A stretch of DNA of 32,912 bases, from NCBI GenBank assembly GCA_016182845.1, contig JACPFT010000018.1, forward strand, positions 34,617 to 67,528, read 5' to 3'. Made by a program: the position numbers and the translations under genes. The notes under the pieces are model-generated. The model was given only the letters and a program-made list of their open reading frames with translations, had not been told where the DNA came from and made no database searches. The stretch comes from Gammaproteobacteria bacterium (GTDB lineage Bacteria > Pseudomonadota > Gammaproteobacteria > Enterobacterales > Permianibacteraceae). Shown piece by piece: positions 22,916 to 31,918 of the stretch. How positions within the stretch are numbered: the first letter of the stretch is position 1; every line of letters starts with the position of its first letter.

Positions 22916-25000
22916 TTAGAACTCCGCGAGCCCGAAATCGTAGCTCATGGACGGCGCCGGTCCGGACAGGTAGTAACCCTGAATGTAGTGGGCGCCCAGG
23001 GGCCAGAGCACGGCCAGGCAAGAGGCGTCCTCCACCGAGGGGATGATGGTGCGCTTGCCCAGCTTGTGCATGGCGTCCAGCAACTCCTTGACCTTGACCT
23101 GGGTCTCCTTGTTACTGGGCAGCTCCTGGGCCAAGGCGCCTTCCAGCTTCAGGAAGGGCACGTTCAAGTGCCTCAGCAATTCCTGGACATGGCCGCTGGC
23201 GCCCAGGCCGGTCAGGCAGATTACCCCGCCCAGCTGGTTCATGCGCTCGCTGAAGGCGATGGCCCGTTTCAGATGGCTGTGGGCATCGTGCTCATGGATC
23301 GTGAAGATCACCGCGTCCACCGGCAGGCGGTGGGCCTGCAGGGTCTTGCCGATGAAGGTGAGCAAGTGCTCGTCGGTCAGGGAGGCGGCGGACAGGCGCA
23401 GGAACAGCCGGGTGTTGGGATGGCCGGCCTGGCGCTTCTCGGCCAGGGCCTTGAGGCCATGGGTGATGGCCCAGCGATCCAACTTGCCGGCCATGCCGGC
23501 CTGGGCTGCCGCCGGGAAGAACTGGTCCGGCGGAATGGCCTTGCCCTCGTCGTCGCGCATGCGCAGGGTCAGATCGTAGAACTCCGCATCCTCGCCGTGC
23601 AGGCGCACGATGGGCTGGAACATCATCGACAGGCTGTTGTTTTCCAGGGCGTCGTTGATCTTTTCCGCCAGCTGGCTGTTGGCGCTGCTCGCGGCGCTGT
23701 CCACCGCCGGATCGTGGATCTTGGCGGAGTTGCCGCCCCGGCTGCGGGCGCGGATGCAGGCGGTTTGCGCCCGGGTCAGTACTTCCTCGGCGTCCGGGGA
23801 ATTGGTATCCAGGGGGCAGACGCCGACGGACAGGGTGATGCTCTCCGTGTGACCGGAAAGCTCGAACAAATGCTCGCGGACCAGAGCGCAGAGGTTTTCC
23901 GCGAAGGCCTTCGCTTCCGCCGGGTTGGCGATGGGCAGGATGAAGGCGAAGGTATCGTCGCCGATGCGGCCCAGCAGGCTGTCCTTGGGCGCCTGGGCCT
24001 CCAGAAGGTCCGCCGACTCCTTGAGCAGCAGATCGGTCTCGGTGATGCCGAAGCGGTCCTTGAGCGCGGCGAACTTGTCGATTTCCGCGAACAGGATATT
24101 GCCGTGCAAGCGGCCGGCGGTGGCCTCGGCCACCGAAACGACCAGCTGCTCCAGGAAATGGCGCCGGTTGTAGAGATTGGTCACCGGGTCCTTGGCCGAG
24201 AGCTCGCGCAGCTTTTCTTCCAGCTCGCGGGAGTCGCTGGCCGTACGGATCAGGACTTGGGTGCAATCCTCGCCGTCGTAGGTCGCCACGGAGATGGACA
24301 GATAGGCCTCGAATTGCTCGCCATTGGCCTTGACGCCGGTGAAGCGGAATTCGTCCTCGCCCTGGGTCGCCTCGTGTTGGCGCAGGAACTCCTTGAACTT
24401 GTCGTGATCCTTGCCGGCCAGCATGTCCATGATGGGCATGCACTCCAGCTCGTCCAGCATCTCGTAGCCGAAGAGGTCCAGATAGGATTTGTTGGCGTAG
24501 ATATGCATGCCGTCGTGGATATAGGCGATGGCATCCCGCGAGGAGTCGAGCAGCAGATTGCAGCGCCGCTCGGCTTCCGTCAGCAGGTTTTCGGCGCGCC
24601 GGCGGCGGCGGCGTTCGTCCAGGTTGTTGAGCTCCCTTTGCACCACCAGGCGCAGGCGCTGGGGATCGCCGTCCGGGATCACGTCCTGCATACCCAGGGC
24701 CAGGCCCACGTTGACCAGTTCGGCGTCCAGCTCCTGGCTCAGGCAGATGAAGGGAATGTCTTTTTCGGTGAGCTGCACCAGCTTGAAGGCATCGGCCGGC
24801 GACAGGGCCTTGTTATGGGCCTTGGCCAGCATCAGATCCCAGGCCTGGCGATCCAGGGCGGCCTGCAATTCCTCGTCGCTGAGCACCTGGGTGGCGCGTA
24901 CCGCATAGCCGGCATTGCGCAGGACATTGATGGTCTGTTCCGCGTCGTTGGACGAGGGGTCGAGGATGAGCAGATGGATGGTTTTTATCGGTTTTGACAT
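22916..25000 (-). CDS. fimX: FimX-like REC-PAS-GGDEF-EAL protein with degenerate catalytic sites
   Basis: Cytoplasmic c-di-GMP effector that in Pseudomonas controls type IV pilus assembly and twitching. Seen: 694 residues (P. aeruginosa FimX 691): receiver-like domain 1-125, PAS about 145-255 (LLDSSRDAIAYIHDGMHIYANKSYLDLFGYE), GGDEF domain about 268-430 and EAL domain about 445-694. The GGDEF motif is replaced by GDDTF (347-351), EAL by YDL (475-477), and the DDFG metal site by TGLG (597-600). Neither cyclase nor phosphodiesterase activity is therefore expected, as in FimX, whose EAL domain binds c-di-GMP. Location between serB and psd matches P. aeruginosa. GAGA lies just upstream of the ATG at 25000. 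Upstream, 185 bp away, is a PilZ-like gene on the same strand. Confidence 0.9.
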   Translation of the reverse strand: MSKPIKTIHLLILDPSSNDAEQTINVLRNAGYAVRATQVLSDEELQAALDRQAWDLMLAKAHNKALSPADAFKLVQLTEKDIPFICLSQELDAELVNVGLALGMQDVIPDGDPQRLRLVVQRELNNLDERRRRRRAENLLTEAERRCNLLLDSSRDAIAYIHDGMHIYANKSYLDLFGYEMLDELECMPIMDMLAGKDHDKFKEFLRQHEATQGEDEFRFTGVKANGEQFEAYLSISVATYDGEDCTQVLIRTASDSRELEEKLRELSAKDPVTNLYNRRHFLEQLVVSVAEATAGRLHGNILFAEIDKFAALKDRFGITETDLLLKESADLLEAQAPKDSLLGRIGDDTFAFILPIANPAEAKAFAENLCALVREHLFELSGHTESITLSVGVCPLDTNSPDAEEVLTRAQTACIRARSRGGNSAKIHDPAVDSAASSANSQLAEKINDALENNSLSMMFQPIVRLHGEDAEFYDLTLRMRDDEGKAIPPDQFFPAAAQAGMAGKLDRWAITHGLKALAEKRQAGHPNTRLFLRLSAASLTDEHLLTFIGKTLQAHRLPVDAVIFTIHEHDAHSHLKRAIAFSERMNQLGGVICLTGLGASGHVQELLRHLNVPFLKLEGALAQELPSNKETQVKVKELLDAMHKLGKRTIIPSVEDASCLAVLWPLGAHYIQGYYLSGPAPSMSYDFGLAEF

Positions 25001-25184
25001 GGATCTATCTCAAATCGCTCTGGCACGCGGGCGGCGCGTATCGGGGCCGTCCGGGCGAGCCGGCCAGGCAGGGTAATCCTTCCCTCCGGTCTTGTCGAAT
25101 ATCGGTCGGCCGATGCATGACGCCGGTCGCAAAGGCTCCTTAGCCGCAGGATATCGGCTCGCCGTGACCTGGCGATGACCTGGC

Positions 25185-26999
25185 TCAAATCAGGGTCCAT
25201 ACCGAATCGAAATTGTCCTCGTCGCCGGGACGGCTGGGCGACGAGTCGGCGCTGCGCGTGGCCGCCAGGCGTTCGAAGTGGAATTGCTTGTAGCCGGCGG
25301 TGGCCGCCACCAGCTTGGTCAGGCGCGCATCGTATTCTTCGGCGCCGTCCTGGATGCGGACCTTTTGGTTGAGCTGGTAGGGCATGGTCGGCGTGATCAG
25401 GGTCGCCGGCTGGCCTATGCCCTTGAGGGCCGGCAAGAGCAGGCTGCGCTGGAAACTCATGCCCTCGGAGCGGCTGCTGCGCAGCTGGGTGAATACGGGG
25501 TGGGCATTGGGGGCCAGGAGCTGGACCCCGGCCTGCAAGGGGCCCTGGGGCGTGCGGCGCATCCAGCGTATGGTGCCGATATTCCAGGCGGCATCCTCGT
25601 CGTCGCTCTCCAATAGGCCGATGACCTCGCCGGTCTGGGTCTGCACGGGCAGGGCGCCGTCCAGTTGCAGGCAATAGCCGCCCGGGCTGATGTTGACCAG
25701 CTCGGCGCTCTGGAATTCGTAGGCGGGACGGCTTTCGGCATTGGCGAAGCTGTTGGGCTTGGCTTCCATCTGGGGCTCGCCCTGGCCGAGCTGGCCGCCT
25801 TGCCAGCGGTAGATGCGCTCGAAGGCCAGTTCGTTGTAGCCGCCGGCCTTGGGCCGTTCCTCGTAGACGTGGGCGCGGTGATCGTCCACCAGGGTGGCGT
25901 CGCTCAGGCTGCCGGAGAATTCCGCGAGGGTGGGCATGGCCGAGGCGGGTTCCACCGGCCGTTGCTCGCCGCCTTGCAGCAGAAAATGGGTCGCGCCCAG
26001 GCCTATGCTCACCCGGATATGGCCGGCGCAGCTGGTGCGCGAGAAGGCGCGGGTGGTCATATTGCCCCAGGCGCGCACCAGATGGCGCAGCAGGGCCGGG
26101 CTCAGCGGCGCCGGGCCGGCGGCCTCGCCGGCGGCATTGGCGCGCAGTTCGTCCTGCAGATATTGCAGCAGTTCGTTGACGTCCAGGCAGCGCCAGTTGC
26201 GGTCCAGCTTCTCCTTGGCCATGGCCTGGTAGATGGGCGGGGAGTCCACCAGCAGGTTGACGACGAACTGGTTGTTGTCGTTGTTGATGGGCGGAATCCG
26301 GCACTTGTCCGCCCATTCGTTCAGGGAATGGTAGAGGCGTTCGCAGTCCTGCTGGCGCAGCTGGTAGGGATTGGCGGCGGCCAGCAGCAGGGCTTTCTTG
26401 TAGAGGCTGGCGACGGACTGGGGCGGCGCGCTCTCGCCGACGGGCTGATCGTGGAGCTGGTTCTGCTCGGCGAAATGGTAGAGTAGGTGCATTTCCCGCC
26501 ACAGGCCGGGCGGCTGCGGGGCGTAGAGCTGGTAACAATGCAGCAACATGGCGCCCAGATAATCCAGGGCATGGAACAGGGCGGATTGCAGCAGGCGCGC
26601 ATCGAATCGCTGCTGATCGGCGGCCAGCATGCTCTCGATCACGGTCTTGTAGCCTATGGCCATTTCCGAGCGCAGGGCCTGGGCCAGGGCGGCGATCTTG
26701 CGCTGTTTCTCGTTCAGCGAGATGGATTGGTTGAGGTAGTGCTTGCGCAGGGCGACGATGATGAACTGGATAGGCGAGCCCAGGCTCGCCAGGACGCGCA
26801 TGCGTTCGGCTTCAGCCAGTTGGCTCAGATTGAGATCGCTGACGGCTTGATAAACCAGGCGGGCGGTTTCGCCGACATTGGCCAGCGGCAGGGCTTCGAT
26901 CCAGGCCTGTAGGGGCCGGGCGGAAAAATCCAGGGACGCGGCGGCAGTCGCGCTGCGTTCGCGTATCGATAAACCCAGCGGCCCCTTTACCATCGTCAT
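25185..26999 (-). CDS. PilZ-like domain protein encoded upstream of fimX
   Basis: Cytoplasmic protein of 604 residues with no signal peptide or membrane helix. Seen: a mostly helical N-terminal half (about 25-340) rich in leucine and glutamine; then about 430-500 with the PilZ-type core SAELVNISPGGYCLQL (N-x-S-P-G-G at 436-441), WNIGTIRWMRR and LQAGVQLLAPNAHPV, a strand arrangement typical of PilZ domains. A clear upstream R-x-x-x-R c-di-GMP clamp is not evident next to it; R424 is the nearest arginine. It therefore may be a PilZ variant that binds protein rather than ligand. The ATG at 26999 is chosen because AGGGA is 7 bp upstream; a GTG at 27035 is possible. A gene in this position is also next to fimX in Pseudomonas (PA4958, from memory). 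A role with FimX in type IV pilus control is inference. Confidence 0.72.
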   Translation of the reverse strand: MTMVKGPLGLSIRERSATAAASLDFSARPLQAWIEALPLANVGETARLVYQAVSDLNLSQLAEAERMRVLASLGSPIQFIIVALRKHYLNQSISLNEKQRKIAALAQALRSEMAIGYKTVIESMLAADQQRFDARLLQSALFHALDYLGAMLLHCYQLYAPQPPGLWREMHLLYHFAEQNQLHDQPVGESAPPQSVASLYKKALLLAAANPYQLRQQDCERLYHSLNEWADKCRIPPINNDNNQFVVNLLVDSPPIYQAMAKEKLDRNWRCLDVNELLQYLQDELRANAAGEAAGPAPLSPALLRHLVRAWGNMTTRAFSRTSCAGHIRVSIGLGATHFLLQGGEQRPVEPASAMPTLAEFSGSLSDATLVDDHRAHVYEERPKAGGYNELAFERIYRWQGGQLGQGEPQMEAKPNSFANAESRPAYEFQSAELVNISPGGYCLQLDGALPVQTQTGEVIGLLESDDEDAAWNIGTIRWMRRTPQGPLQAGVQLLAPNAHPVFTQLRSSRSEGMSFQRSLLLPALKGIGQPATLITPTMPYQLNQKVRIQDGAEEYDARLTKLVAATAGYKQFHFERLAATRSADSSPSRPGDEDNFDSVWTLI

Positions 27000-27140
27000 C
27001 GTGCGATCCCTACACTGCTGCGACTGTACCGTCACAGCAGTCTACCTGATTAAAGCCTGAGCATGCCATACGGGAAGAGTCCGCCGGCAATGCAAAAATT
27101 CTCAGTGACAGTAAAGAGATAGCCGAGGATCGCCGGTTTG

Positions 27141-27563
27141 TCAGCCGTGGGGTTTACGCTCCGTTTCCTCTTGGACCGGCGCCGGGCTGGAGAGTTCGTC
27201 CACCTGGCGGTCCAGGCGTTCCAGGAACAGGCGCAAGGCCGCCTCGTGGAGCTTGCGATCCGGGTGGCTCCGGCAGAAGTCGTCGACCAGGCGGAACAGC
27301 TCGTCCTTGCGCGCATCGTTCAGGACATTGTATTCGCCGGGAAATTTCTCCTTTTCATAGGCCTGGGCGAGCATTTCGCTGCCGCGCGCCAGGCCGGAGA
27401 GATAGCCCAGGAGCCAGGCTTGGTAGGTTGCGGCCTCCAGCTCGCGGCTCTTGTCGGCATAGGCCGAGTGATAGTCCAGGCAACTTGGGCTGCCCAGCAC
27501 GGTGCTGGCGGCGGCCGGCAGGCTGGCGCAGAAGGCCAGGCCCAGGGCGAGGCGGCGGACCAT
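27141..27563 (-). CDS. Small exported protein of unknown function
   Basis: Protein of 140 residues that I do not recognise with confidence. Seen: signal peptide MVRRLALGLAFCASLPAAAS (about 20 residues), then a helical mature part with two cysteines in it (SPSCLDYHSAY and VDDFCRSHPDRKL), which could form a disulfide, and a W-L-L-G-Y-L-S-G helix. The pattern of cysteine, W-x-x-G-Y-L-S-G, then C-x-x-H-P and a terminal helix recalls small periplasmic HdeA- or Rap1a-like folds, but this is a resemblance only. The charged C terminus (EETERKPHG) is probably disordered. The ATG lies 2 bp after the psd stop on the same strand, so it is probably co-transcribed and coupled with psd. Confidence 0.65.
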   Translation of the reverse strand: MVRRLALGLAFCASLPAAASTVLGSPSCLDYHSAYADKSRELEAATYQAWLLGYLSGLARGSEMLAQAYEKEKFPGEYNVLNDARKDELFRLVDDFCRSHPDRKLHEAALRLFLERLDRQVDELSSPAPVQEETERKPHG

Positions 27564-27565
27564 GC

Positions 27566-28414
27566 TCAAGTCCGGCTCGCCAGGACTTGGTTGAGGCGCA
27601 CCGACGCCTCGGGACGCAGGGCTTCGTGCCAGTTCAGCACGCCCTTGGGGACGACCGCGATGACCGTCGAGCCCAGGCGGAAGCGGCCCATCTCGGCGCC
27701 CTTCTCCAGGACGATGCCGCGCCCCTCGTAGGGGGTGCTCACCACGTCGCGGCGGCTGGGCGGCGTGACCACGCCGTGCCAGACGGTCTCCACCGAGCCG
27801 ACGACGGTGGCGCCCACCAGGACCAGGGCCATGGGGCCGAAATCGCAGTCGAACAGGGCGACCACGCGCTCGTTGACCGCGAACAGCTCGGGCACGTGGC
27901 GCACGGTCGTCGGGTTGACCGAGAACAGCTTGCCCGGCACGTGCACCATCTCCCGCAAGGTCCCGGTCCAGGGCATGTGCACGCGGTGGTAGTCCTTGGG
28001 GCTCAGGTAGATATTGGCGAATTCGCCGCCCTGGAAGGGCAGGGCGCGCTCATGGGAGCCGCCCAACAGGGTCTCCAGGCTGAAGGAATGGCCCTTGGCC
28101 TGGAACAAACGCCCGTCGGCGATCGTGCCGACCTGGCTCACCGCGCCGTCCACCGGGCAGGCCAGTTCGCGCTCCCCGGCCTGCATGGGGCGCGCGCCGG
28201 CCTTCAGCTCGCGGGTGAAGAAGGCATTGAAGCTGGCATAGGCGCGCGGGTCGGATTCGGCGGCTTCGCTCATGTCCACGCCGTAGCGCTTGATGAACCA
28301 GCCGATCACCGCGTCCTTGCCGGGCGGATTGTCCCGGTCGGCCAGCCAGCCGAGGAACTGGGACAGGCCATGCTGGGGCAGGAGGTATTGGGCGAGGACT
28401 TTGAGCTTATCCAT
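27566..28414 (-). CDS. psd: Phosphatidylserine decarboxylase proenzyme
   Basis: Inner-membrane enzyme that converts phosphatidylserine to phosphatidylethanolamine using a self-made pyruvoyl group. Seen: 282 residues, with FNAFFTRELKAGARPM, CPVDGAVSQVG, YLSPKDYHRVHMPW, PGKLFSVNP and VVGSVETVWHG, and the self-cleavage motif L-G-S-T at 247-250 (cut between G248 and S249, S249 becoming pyruvoyl) in RFRLGSTVIAVVP. The ATG at 28414 starts MDKLKVLAQYLLP, the usual family N terminus. The same frame stays open far upstream across motA and motB, but that is antisense shadow and not part of the protein. It diverges from motA. A gene for a small exported protein follows immediately. Confidence 0.96.
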   Translation of the reverse strand: MDKLKVLAQYLLPQHGLSQFLGWLADRDNPPGKDAVIGWFIKRYGVDMSEAAESDPRAYASFNAFFTRELKAGARPMQAGERELACPVDGAVSQVGTIADGRLFQAKGHSFSLETLLGGSHERALPFQGGEFANIYLSPKDYHRVHMPWTGTLREMVHVPGKLFSVNPTTVRHVPELFAVNERVVALFDCDFGPMALVLVGATVVGSVETVWHGVVTPPSRRDVVSTPYEGRGIVLEKGAEMGRFRLGSTVIAVVPKGVLNWHEALRPEASVRLNQVLASRT

Positions 28415-28606
28415 GGGGCGGTTCCGAGCGGCGAGGATGCGCGATTCTACCCGGCTTCGCGCCGTCATGGCAGCACGGAGTTTTTCTCCAAGCCTGAGCA
28501 AAAACTGTAAGGATTCACTATAGTTGTCCCACACAATGTTCGACGCGAACCAGAAGGAAGCTCCCATGCTGCATGCGCCGTCGCCGGTACCTCGAGGTCC
28601 GGCCGC

Positions 28607-29458
28607 ATGAATATCATCATCGGCATCATCGTCATCCTGGGCTGCGTGCTCGCCGGCTTCGTCCTCGCCGGCGGACAGATCATGGCCTTGTTCCAGCCCC
28701 TGGAAGTCCTGATCATCTGCGGCGCCGCCTTGGGCGCCATGATCATTTCCAATCCGCTCTCGGTGACCATCGGCGTCATGAAGTCGGCGGGCGCCCTGTT
28801 TTCGCCGTCCCGGTATACCAAGGCCCTGTACCTGGAGCTCTTGGCCCTGTTGCATGACATCTTCAACAAGATCCGCCGCGAAGGCCTGATCGCCATCGAG
28901 AACGACATCGAGGACCCGCATAACAGCCCGATTTTCGCCAAGTACCCGATGATCGTGAAGGATCATCATGCCGTGGAGTTCATCGCCGACTACCTGCGCA
29001 TCATGGTGGTGGGCGACATGGCCGCCCATGAGCTGGATGCGCTGATGGAACAGGAGCTGGATGGGCATCACCAGGAAGCGGCGCTGGTGCCCACGGCCAT
29101 CTCCAAGGTCGCCGACGGTCTGCCGGGCTTCGGCATCGTGGCCGCCGTGTTGGGCATCGTGATCACCATGGGCTCCCTGGGCGGACCGCCCGAGGAACTG
29201 GGTCACCATGTGGCGTCCGCCCTGGTGGGCACCCTGCTCGGCATCCTCTTCGCCTACGGCTTCGCCGCCCCCTTCGCCATGTATCTGGAGCACAAGATGC
29301 GCGAGGAGGGGCGCTTCTACGAGTGCATCAAGGCCTGCCTCATCGCCACGGTCAATGGCGTGCCGCCCCAGGTGGCGGTGGAGTTCGGGCGCAAGATCCT
29401 CTACCACAGCGTGCGCCCCGGCTTCACCGAGCTGGAGGAGCGGGTCCGTCAGAAGTAA
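28607..29458 (+). CDS. motA: Flagellar motor stator protein MotA
   Basis: Inner-membrane component of the proton-driven flagellar stator, paired with MotB. Seen: 283 residues with four transmembrane helices (about 3-21, 34-50, 170-192, 203-226), the KIRREGL segment around R90 that interacts with the rotor in E. coli, and conserved prolines P173 (DGLPGFGIVAAVLG) and P222 (FAAPFAMYLEHK) at the same numbers as in E. coli MotA. The ATG at 28607 has GAGG about 7 bp upstream. A TATAGT at 28519-28524 could be a -10 element. No clear sigma-28 promoter is evident. The TAA stop is directly followed by the motB ATG. Confidence 0.97.
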   Translation: MNIIIGIIVILGCVLAGFVLAGGQIMALFQPLEVLIICGAALGAMIISNPLSVTIGVMKSAGALFSPSRYTKALYLELLALLHDIFNKIRREGLIAIENDIEDPHNSPIFAKYPMIVKDHHAVEFIADYLRIMVVGDMAAHELDALMEQELDGHHQEAALVPTAISKVADGLPGFGIVAAVLGIVITMGSLGGPPEELGHHVASALVGTLLGILFAYGFAAPFAMYLEHKMREEGRFYECIKACLIATVNGVPPQVAVEFGRKILYHSVRPGFTELEERVRQK

Positions 29459-30448
29459 ATGGATAACAAGTCCCAACCGATCATCGTCATCAAAAAGAAG
29501 GGCCACGGCCACGGTGCCCACGGCGGCGCGTGGAAAGTCGCCTTTGCCGACTTCATGACCGCCATGATGGCTTTCTTTCTGCTCCTGTGGGTGTTGGAAA
29601 CCACCACCGAGGCCCAGAAACGCGCTATTTCCGGCTATTTCCAGGATCCGGGCGGCGCCCTGATCGGCCCCGGCGGTTCCAGCCCGGGCGTCATCGACCT
29701 GGAGAAGCCCCACAAGGAGCCCAATCCACCGGCGCCCAAGACCGATCTCTCCACCGGTCCCGCCGGCGAGGAAGACGAGGACCGGAGCGGGGCAGGGGGG
29801 GAGAATGACGAACCCGGGACAGCCCAGAGCGAGGAACAGCTGCGCAAGCAACTGGAGAAGAAGGAACAGGAGCAGCTGGAGGAGCTGAAGAAACAGCTGG
29901 AAGGCGAGATCGAGAAGATCGACTCCGTGTTCAACGAGCTCAAGGACCAAATCCTGATCGATTACACGGCACTGGGCCTACGCATCCAGATCGTCGACAA
30001 GGAGCAGCGGCCCATGTTCGACAGCGGCAGCGCGCGCATGAAACCCTATTCCCGGGACGTCATGGCCTCCCTGGCGCCGCTCATCGACAAGGTGCCCAAC
30101 AAGATCAGCGTGACCGGCCACACCGATGCCACGCCCTACGGTTCCGGCGCCAGTTACACCAACTGGGAGCTGTCCGCCGATCGCGCCAACTCGGCGCGCC
30201 GCGCCCTGCAGGAAGGCGGCTATCCGGAGGGCAAGATGGCCACGGTGCAGGGCATGGGCTCAGCCTCGCCCTTCTTGCCGGAGTCGCCCACCGACCCCAT
30301 CAACCGGCGCATCGCCATCATCGTGCTCAAGAAGGCCGTGGCCGATGCCCTGGGCCGCAACTCCGGGGTCAGCGCCGAGGCCCTGCTCAAGCCCACGCCC
30401 ATTCCCCAGGAACCGCTGCCGGAGCTGGATGCGGGCGGGCAGCGGTAA
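29459..30448 (+). CDS. motB: Flagellar motor stator protein MotB
   Basis: Stator subunit that carries protons and anchors the motor to peptidoglycan, 329 residues. Seen: basic N terminus KKKGHGHGAHGGAWKVAFADFMTAM, one transmembrane helix (about 28-46) with the proton-accepting D31 in FADFMTAMMAF, a long acidic/charged linker with a coiled-coil stretch (about 123-160), and an OmpA-like peptidoglycan-binding domain (about 165-290) with SVTGHTDATPYG, NWELSADRANSARRAL and NRRIAIIVLKK. D31 with the FADFMTAMMAFFLLLW context indicates a proton- rather than sodium-type stator. The ATG abuts the motA stop with no spacer, so translation is probably coupled. Convergent with rsgA, 13 bp apart. Confidence 0.97.
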   Translation: MDNKSQPIIVIKKKGHGHGAHGGAWKVAFADFMTAMMAFFLLLWVLETTTEAQKRAISGYFQDPGGALIGPGGSSPGVIDLEKPHKEPNPPAPKTDLSTGPAGEEDEDRSGAGGENDEPGTAQSEEQLRKQLEKKEQEQLEELKKQLEGEIEKIDSVFNELKDQILIDYTALGLRIQIVDKEQRPMFDSGSARMKPYSRDVMASLAPLIDKVPNKISVTGHTDATPYGSGASYTNWELSADRANSARRALQEGGYPEGKMATVQGMGSASPFLPESPTDPINRRIAIIVLKKAVADALGRNSGVSAEALLKPTPIPQEPLPELDAGGQR

Positions 30449-30461
30449 TGATCTTTCCCGC

Positions 30462-31481
30462 CTAGCGCGCCGCCATCTCTCTCAGGCTCAGGCGGATCTT
30501 GCGGAAGCTGTCCAGGCGTTCGGGGGCGATCAGGCCTTCTTCGCTGGCCCGGTGCAGGGCACAGCCCGGCTCGGCCTCGTGCTCGCAGTTGCGGAAGCGG
30601 CAGGTCCCCAGGTGGTCGCGGAATTCCCGGAAGCCCCAGGCCAGTTCTTCCTCGCTGATATGCCAGAGGCCGAATTCGCGGATGCCGGCGGAGTCGATCA
30701 GATCGCCGCCGTGGGGGAAGTGGTAGAGGCGGGCGCCGGTGGTCGTGTGCCGGCCCTCGCCGCGCTGCTCGTTCAGCTCGCCGACCCGCGCCGGCTGTTC
30801 CGGATGCAGGGCATTGACCAGGCTGGACTTGCCGACCCCGGACTGGCCGACGAAGATGCTGCAGCCCTCGTGGATCAAGGCTTCCAGCTCGGCCAGACCC
30901 TCGCCGCGCAGGGCGCTCAGGGCATGCACCGGATAGCCGATGGCCCGGTAGCGATCCAGTCTGGCCTCCACGGCGGCACGGGCGGGCGGGTCCAGCAGAT
31001 CGGTCTTGTTGAGCAGGATCAGCGGCGGGATGGCCACCGTCTCGGCGGCCACGAGATAGCGATCCAGCAAGGCCTCGGACAGGGCCGGCACCGCCGCCAC
31101 CACGATGATGATGCGATCGACATTGGCCGCGACGGGTTTCAGGCCCTGGTAGGCATCGGGTCGCGACAGCAGCGAATGGCGCTCCTCGATGGCCACCACG
31201 ACGCCGGTGCCGTCCTGGCCGACGCGCCAGACCACGTGGTCGCCGGTGACCAGCTGGCCCAGGTTCTGGCGCAGATGGCAGCGCGCCACCTCGCCGTCCG
31301 CGCCTTCGATGTCGGCACTGGCGCCGTAGCGGGTGATGACCAGTCCGGCCTGCTCGGGGCCCAGGTCGGCGCCTTCCAGCTCATCGGCCTGGGCCGAGGC
31401 GCGCTGGGCACGGGCCTTGCGCTCGGTCTGGATCTTTTCGACGCGCCAGGCCTGTTGCTTGGTGAGTTTGCGCTTGCTCAC
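30462..31481 (-). CDS. rsgA: Ribosome small-subunit GTPase RsgA (YjeQ)
   Basis: Circularly permuted GTPase that helps the last steps of 30S subunit maturation. Seen: 339 residues; N-terminal OB-fold region (about 40-105); permuted GTPase motifs in the order G4 NKTD (158-161), G1 GQSGVGKSS (212-220), the switch region GEGRHTTTG (241-249) and G3 DSAG (263-266); C-terminal zinc knuckle with C294, C299, H301 and C307 (CRFRNCEHEAEPGC). The basic N terminus (MSKRKLTKQQAWRVEKIQ) is typical of gammaproteobacterial members. Its ATG overlaps the phhB stop by 4 bp (ATGA, 31478-31481), so the two are coupled. Neighbouring orn is the usual partner in gammaproteobacteria. Confidence 0.97.
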   Translation of the reverse strand: MSKRKLTKQQAWRVEKIQTERKARAQRASAQADELEGADLGPEQAGLVITRYGASADIEGADGEVARCHLRQNLGQLVTGDHVVWRVGQDGTGVVVAIEERHSLLSRPDAYQGLKPVAANVDRIIIVVAAVPALSEALLDRYLVAAETVAIPPLILLNKTDLLDPPARAAVEARLDRYRAIGYPVHALSALRGEGLAELEALIHEGCSIFVGQSGVGKSSLVNALHPEQPARVGELNEQRGEGRHTTTGARLYHFPHGGDLIDSAGIREFGLWHISEEELAWGFREFRDHLGTCRFRNCEHEAEPGCALHRASEEGLIAPERLDSFRKIRLSLREMAAR

Positions 31482-31846
31482 GCGAGAACGGGCCCGAAAT
31501 CGCCGACGGCCAATAAGGCGTCAATCTTCGCGGCGCAGATGAAGTCGTTGCGCGACAAACCGCCCAGGTCGTGGGTGGTGTACAGGACTTTCACGCGTCC
31601 GTAGGACACTTCCAGGTCCGGGTGATGGGCTTCCTTGTTGGCGATCCAGGCGATGGCATTCACGAAGGCCATGACGTGGTAGTAGTTCTTGAAGCGGAAT
31701 TCGCGGCAGAGGCCGGCGCCTTCGGCCAGCACATGCCAGCCGGACAGCTGGGCCAGCAGGGTTTCCCGTTCGGCCAGGCCGACGGTCAGGGCGTCGCGGT
31801 TGGCCTCATTGGCGGGCAGGCATTTTTCGTGAGCGAGCGTGCTCAT
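31478..31846 (-). CDS. phhB: 4a-hydroxytetrahydrobiopterin dehydratase (pterin-4a-carbinolamine dehydratase)
   Basis: Small enzyme that dehydrates 4a-hydroxytetrahydropterin to recycle the cofactor of aromatic amino-acid hydroxylases. Seen: 122 residues with FRFKNYYHVMAFVNAIAWIANKEAHHPDLEVSYGRVKVLYTTHDLGGLSRNDF; the active-site [E/D]-x-H-H-P motif is E72-A-H74-H75-P, and H92 is in TTHDLGGLS. Chorismate/tyrosine context genes such as phhA are not in the window. It lies between rsgA and orn and overlaps rsgA by 4 bp, so it is first in a two-gene transcript reading leftward. The start at 31846 is the natural family N terminus (MSTLAHEKCLPA). Confidence 0.94.
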   Translation of the reverse strand: MSTLAHEKCLPANEANRDALTVGLAERETLLAQLSGWHVLAEGAGLCREFRFKNYYHVMAFVNAIAWIANKEAHHPDLEVSYGRVKVLYTTHDLGGLSRNDFICAAKIDALLAVGDFGPVLA

Positions 31847-31918
31847 GCAGGGCTTCCTGGTTGCTAAAATGATGAATTATTCAGTTTACCTTCCTTCCGC
31901 CGTATACAAGGACCCCCC

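Noticed and set aside
27566-29950. A 794-codon open frame on the minus strand containing psd and extending through motA into motB
   Set aside because: Only 27566-28414 encodes a conserved protein (Psd with LGST). The rest is antisense to motA and motB, has low-complexity shadow composition, and the true start codon is at 28414.
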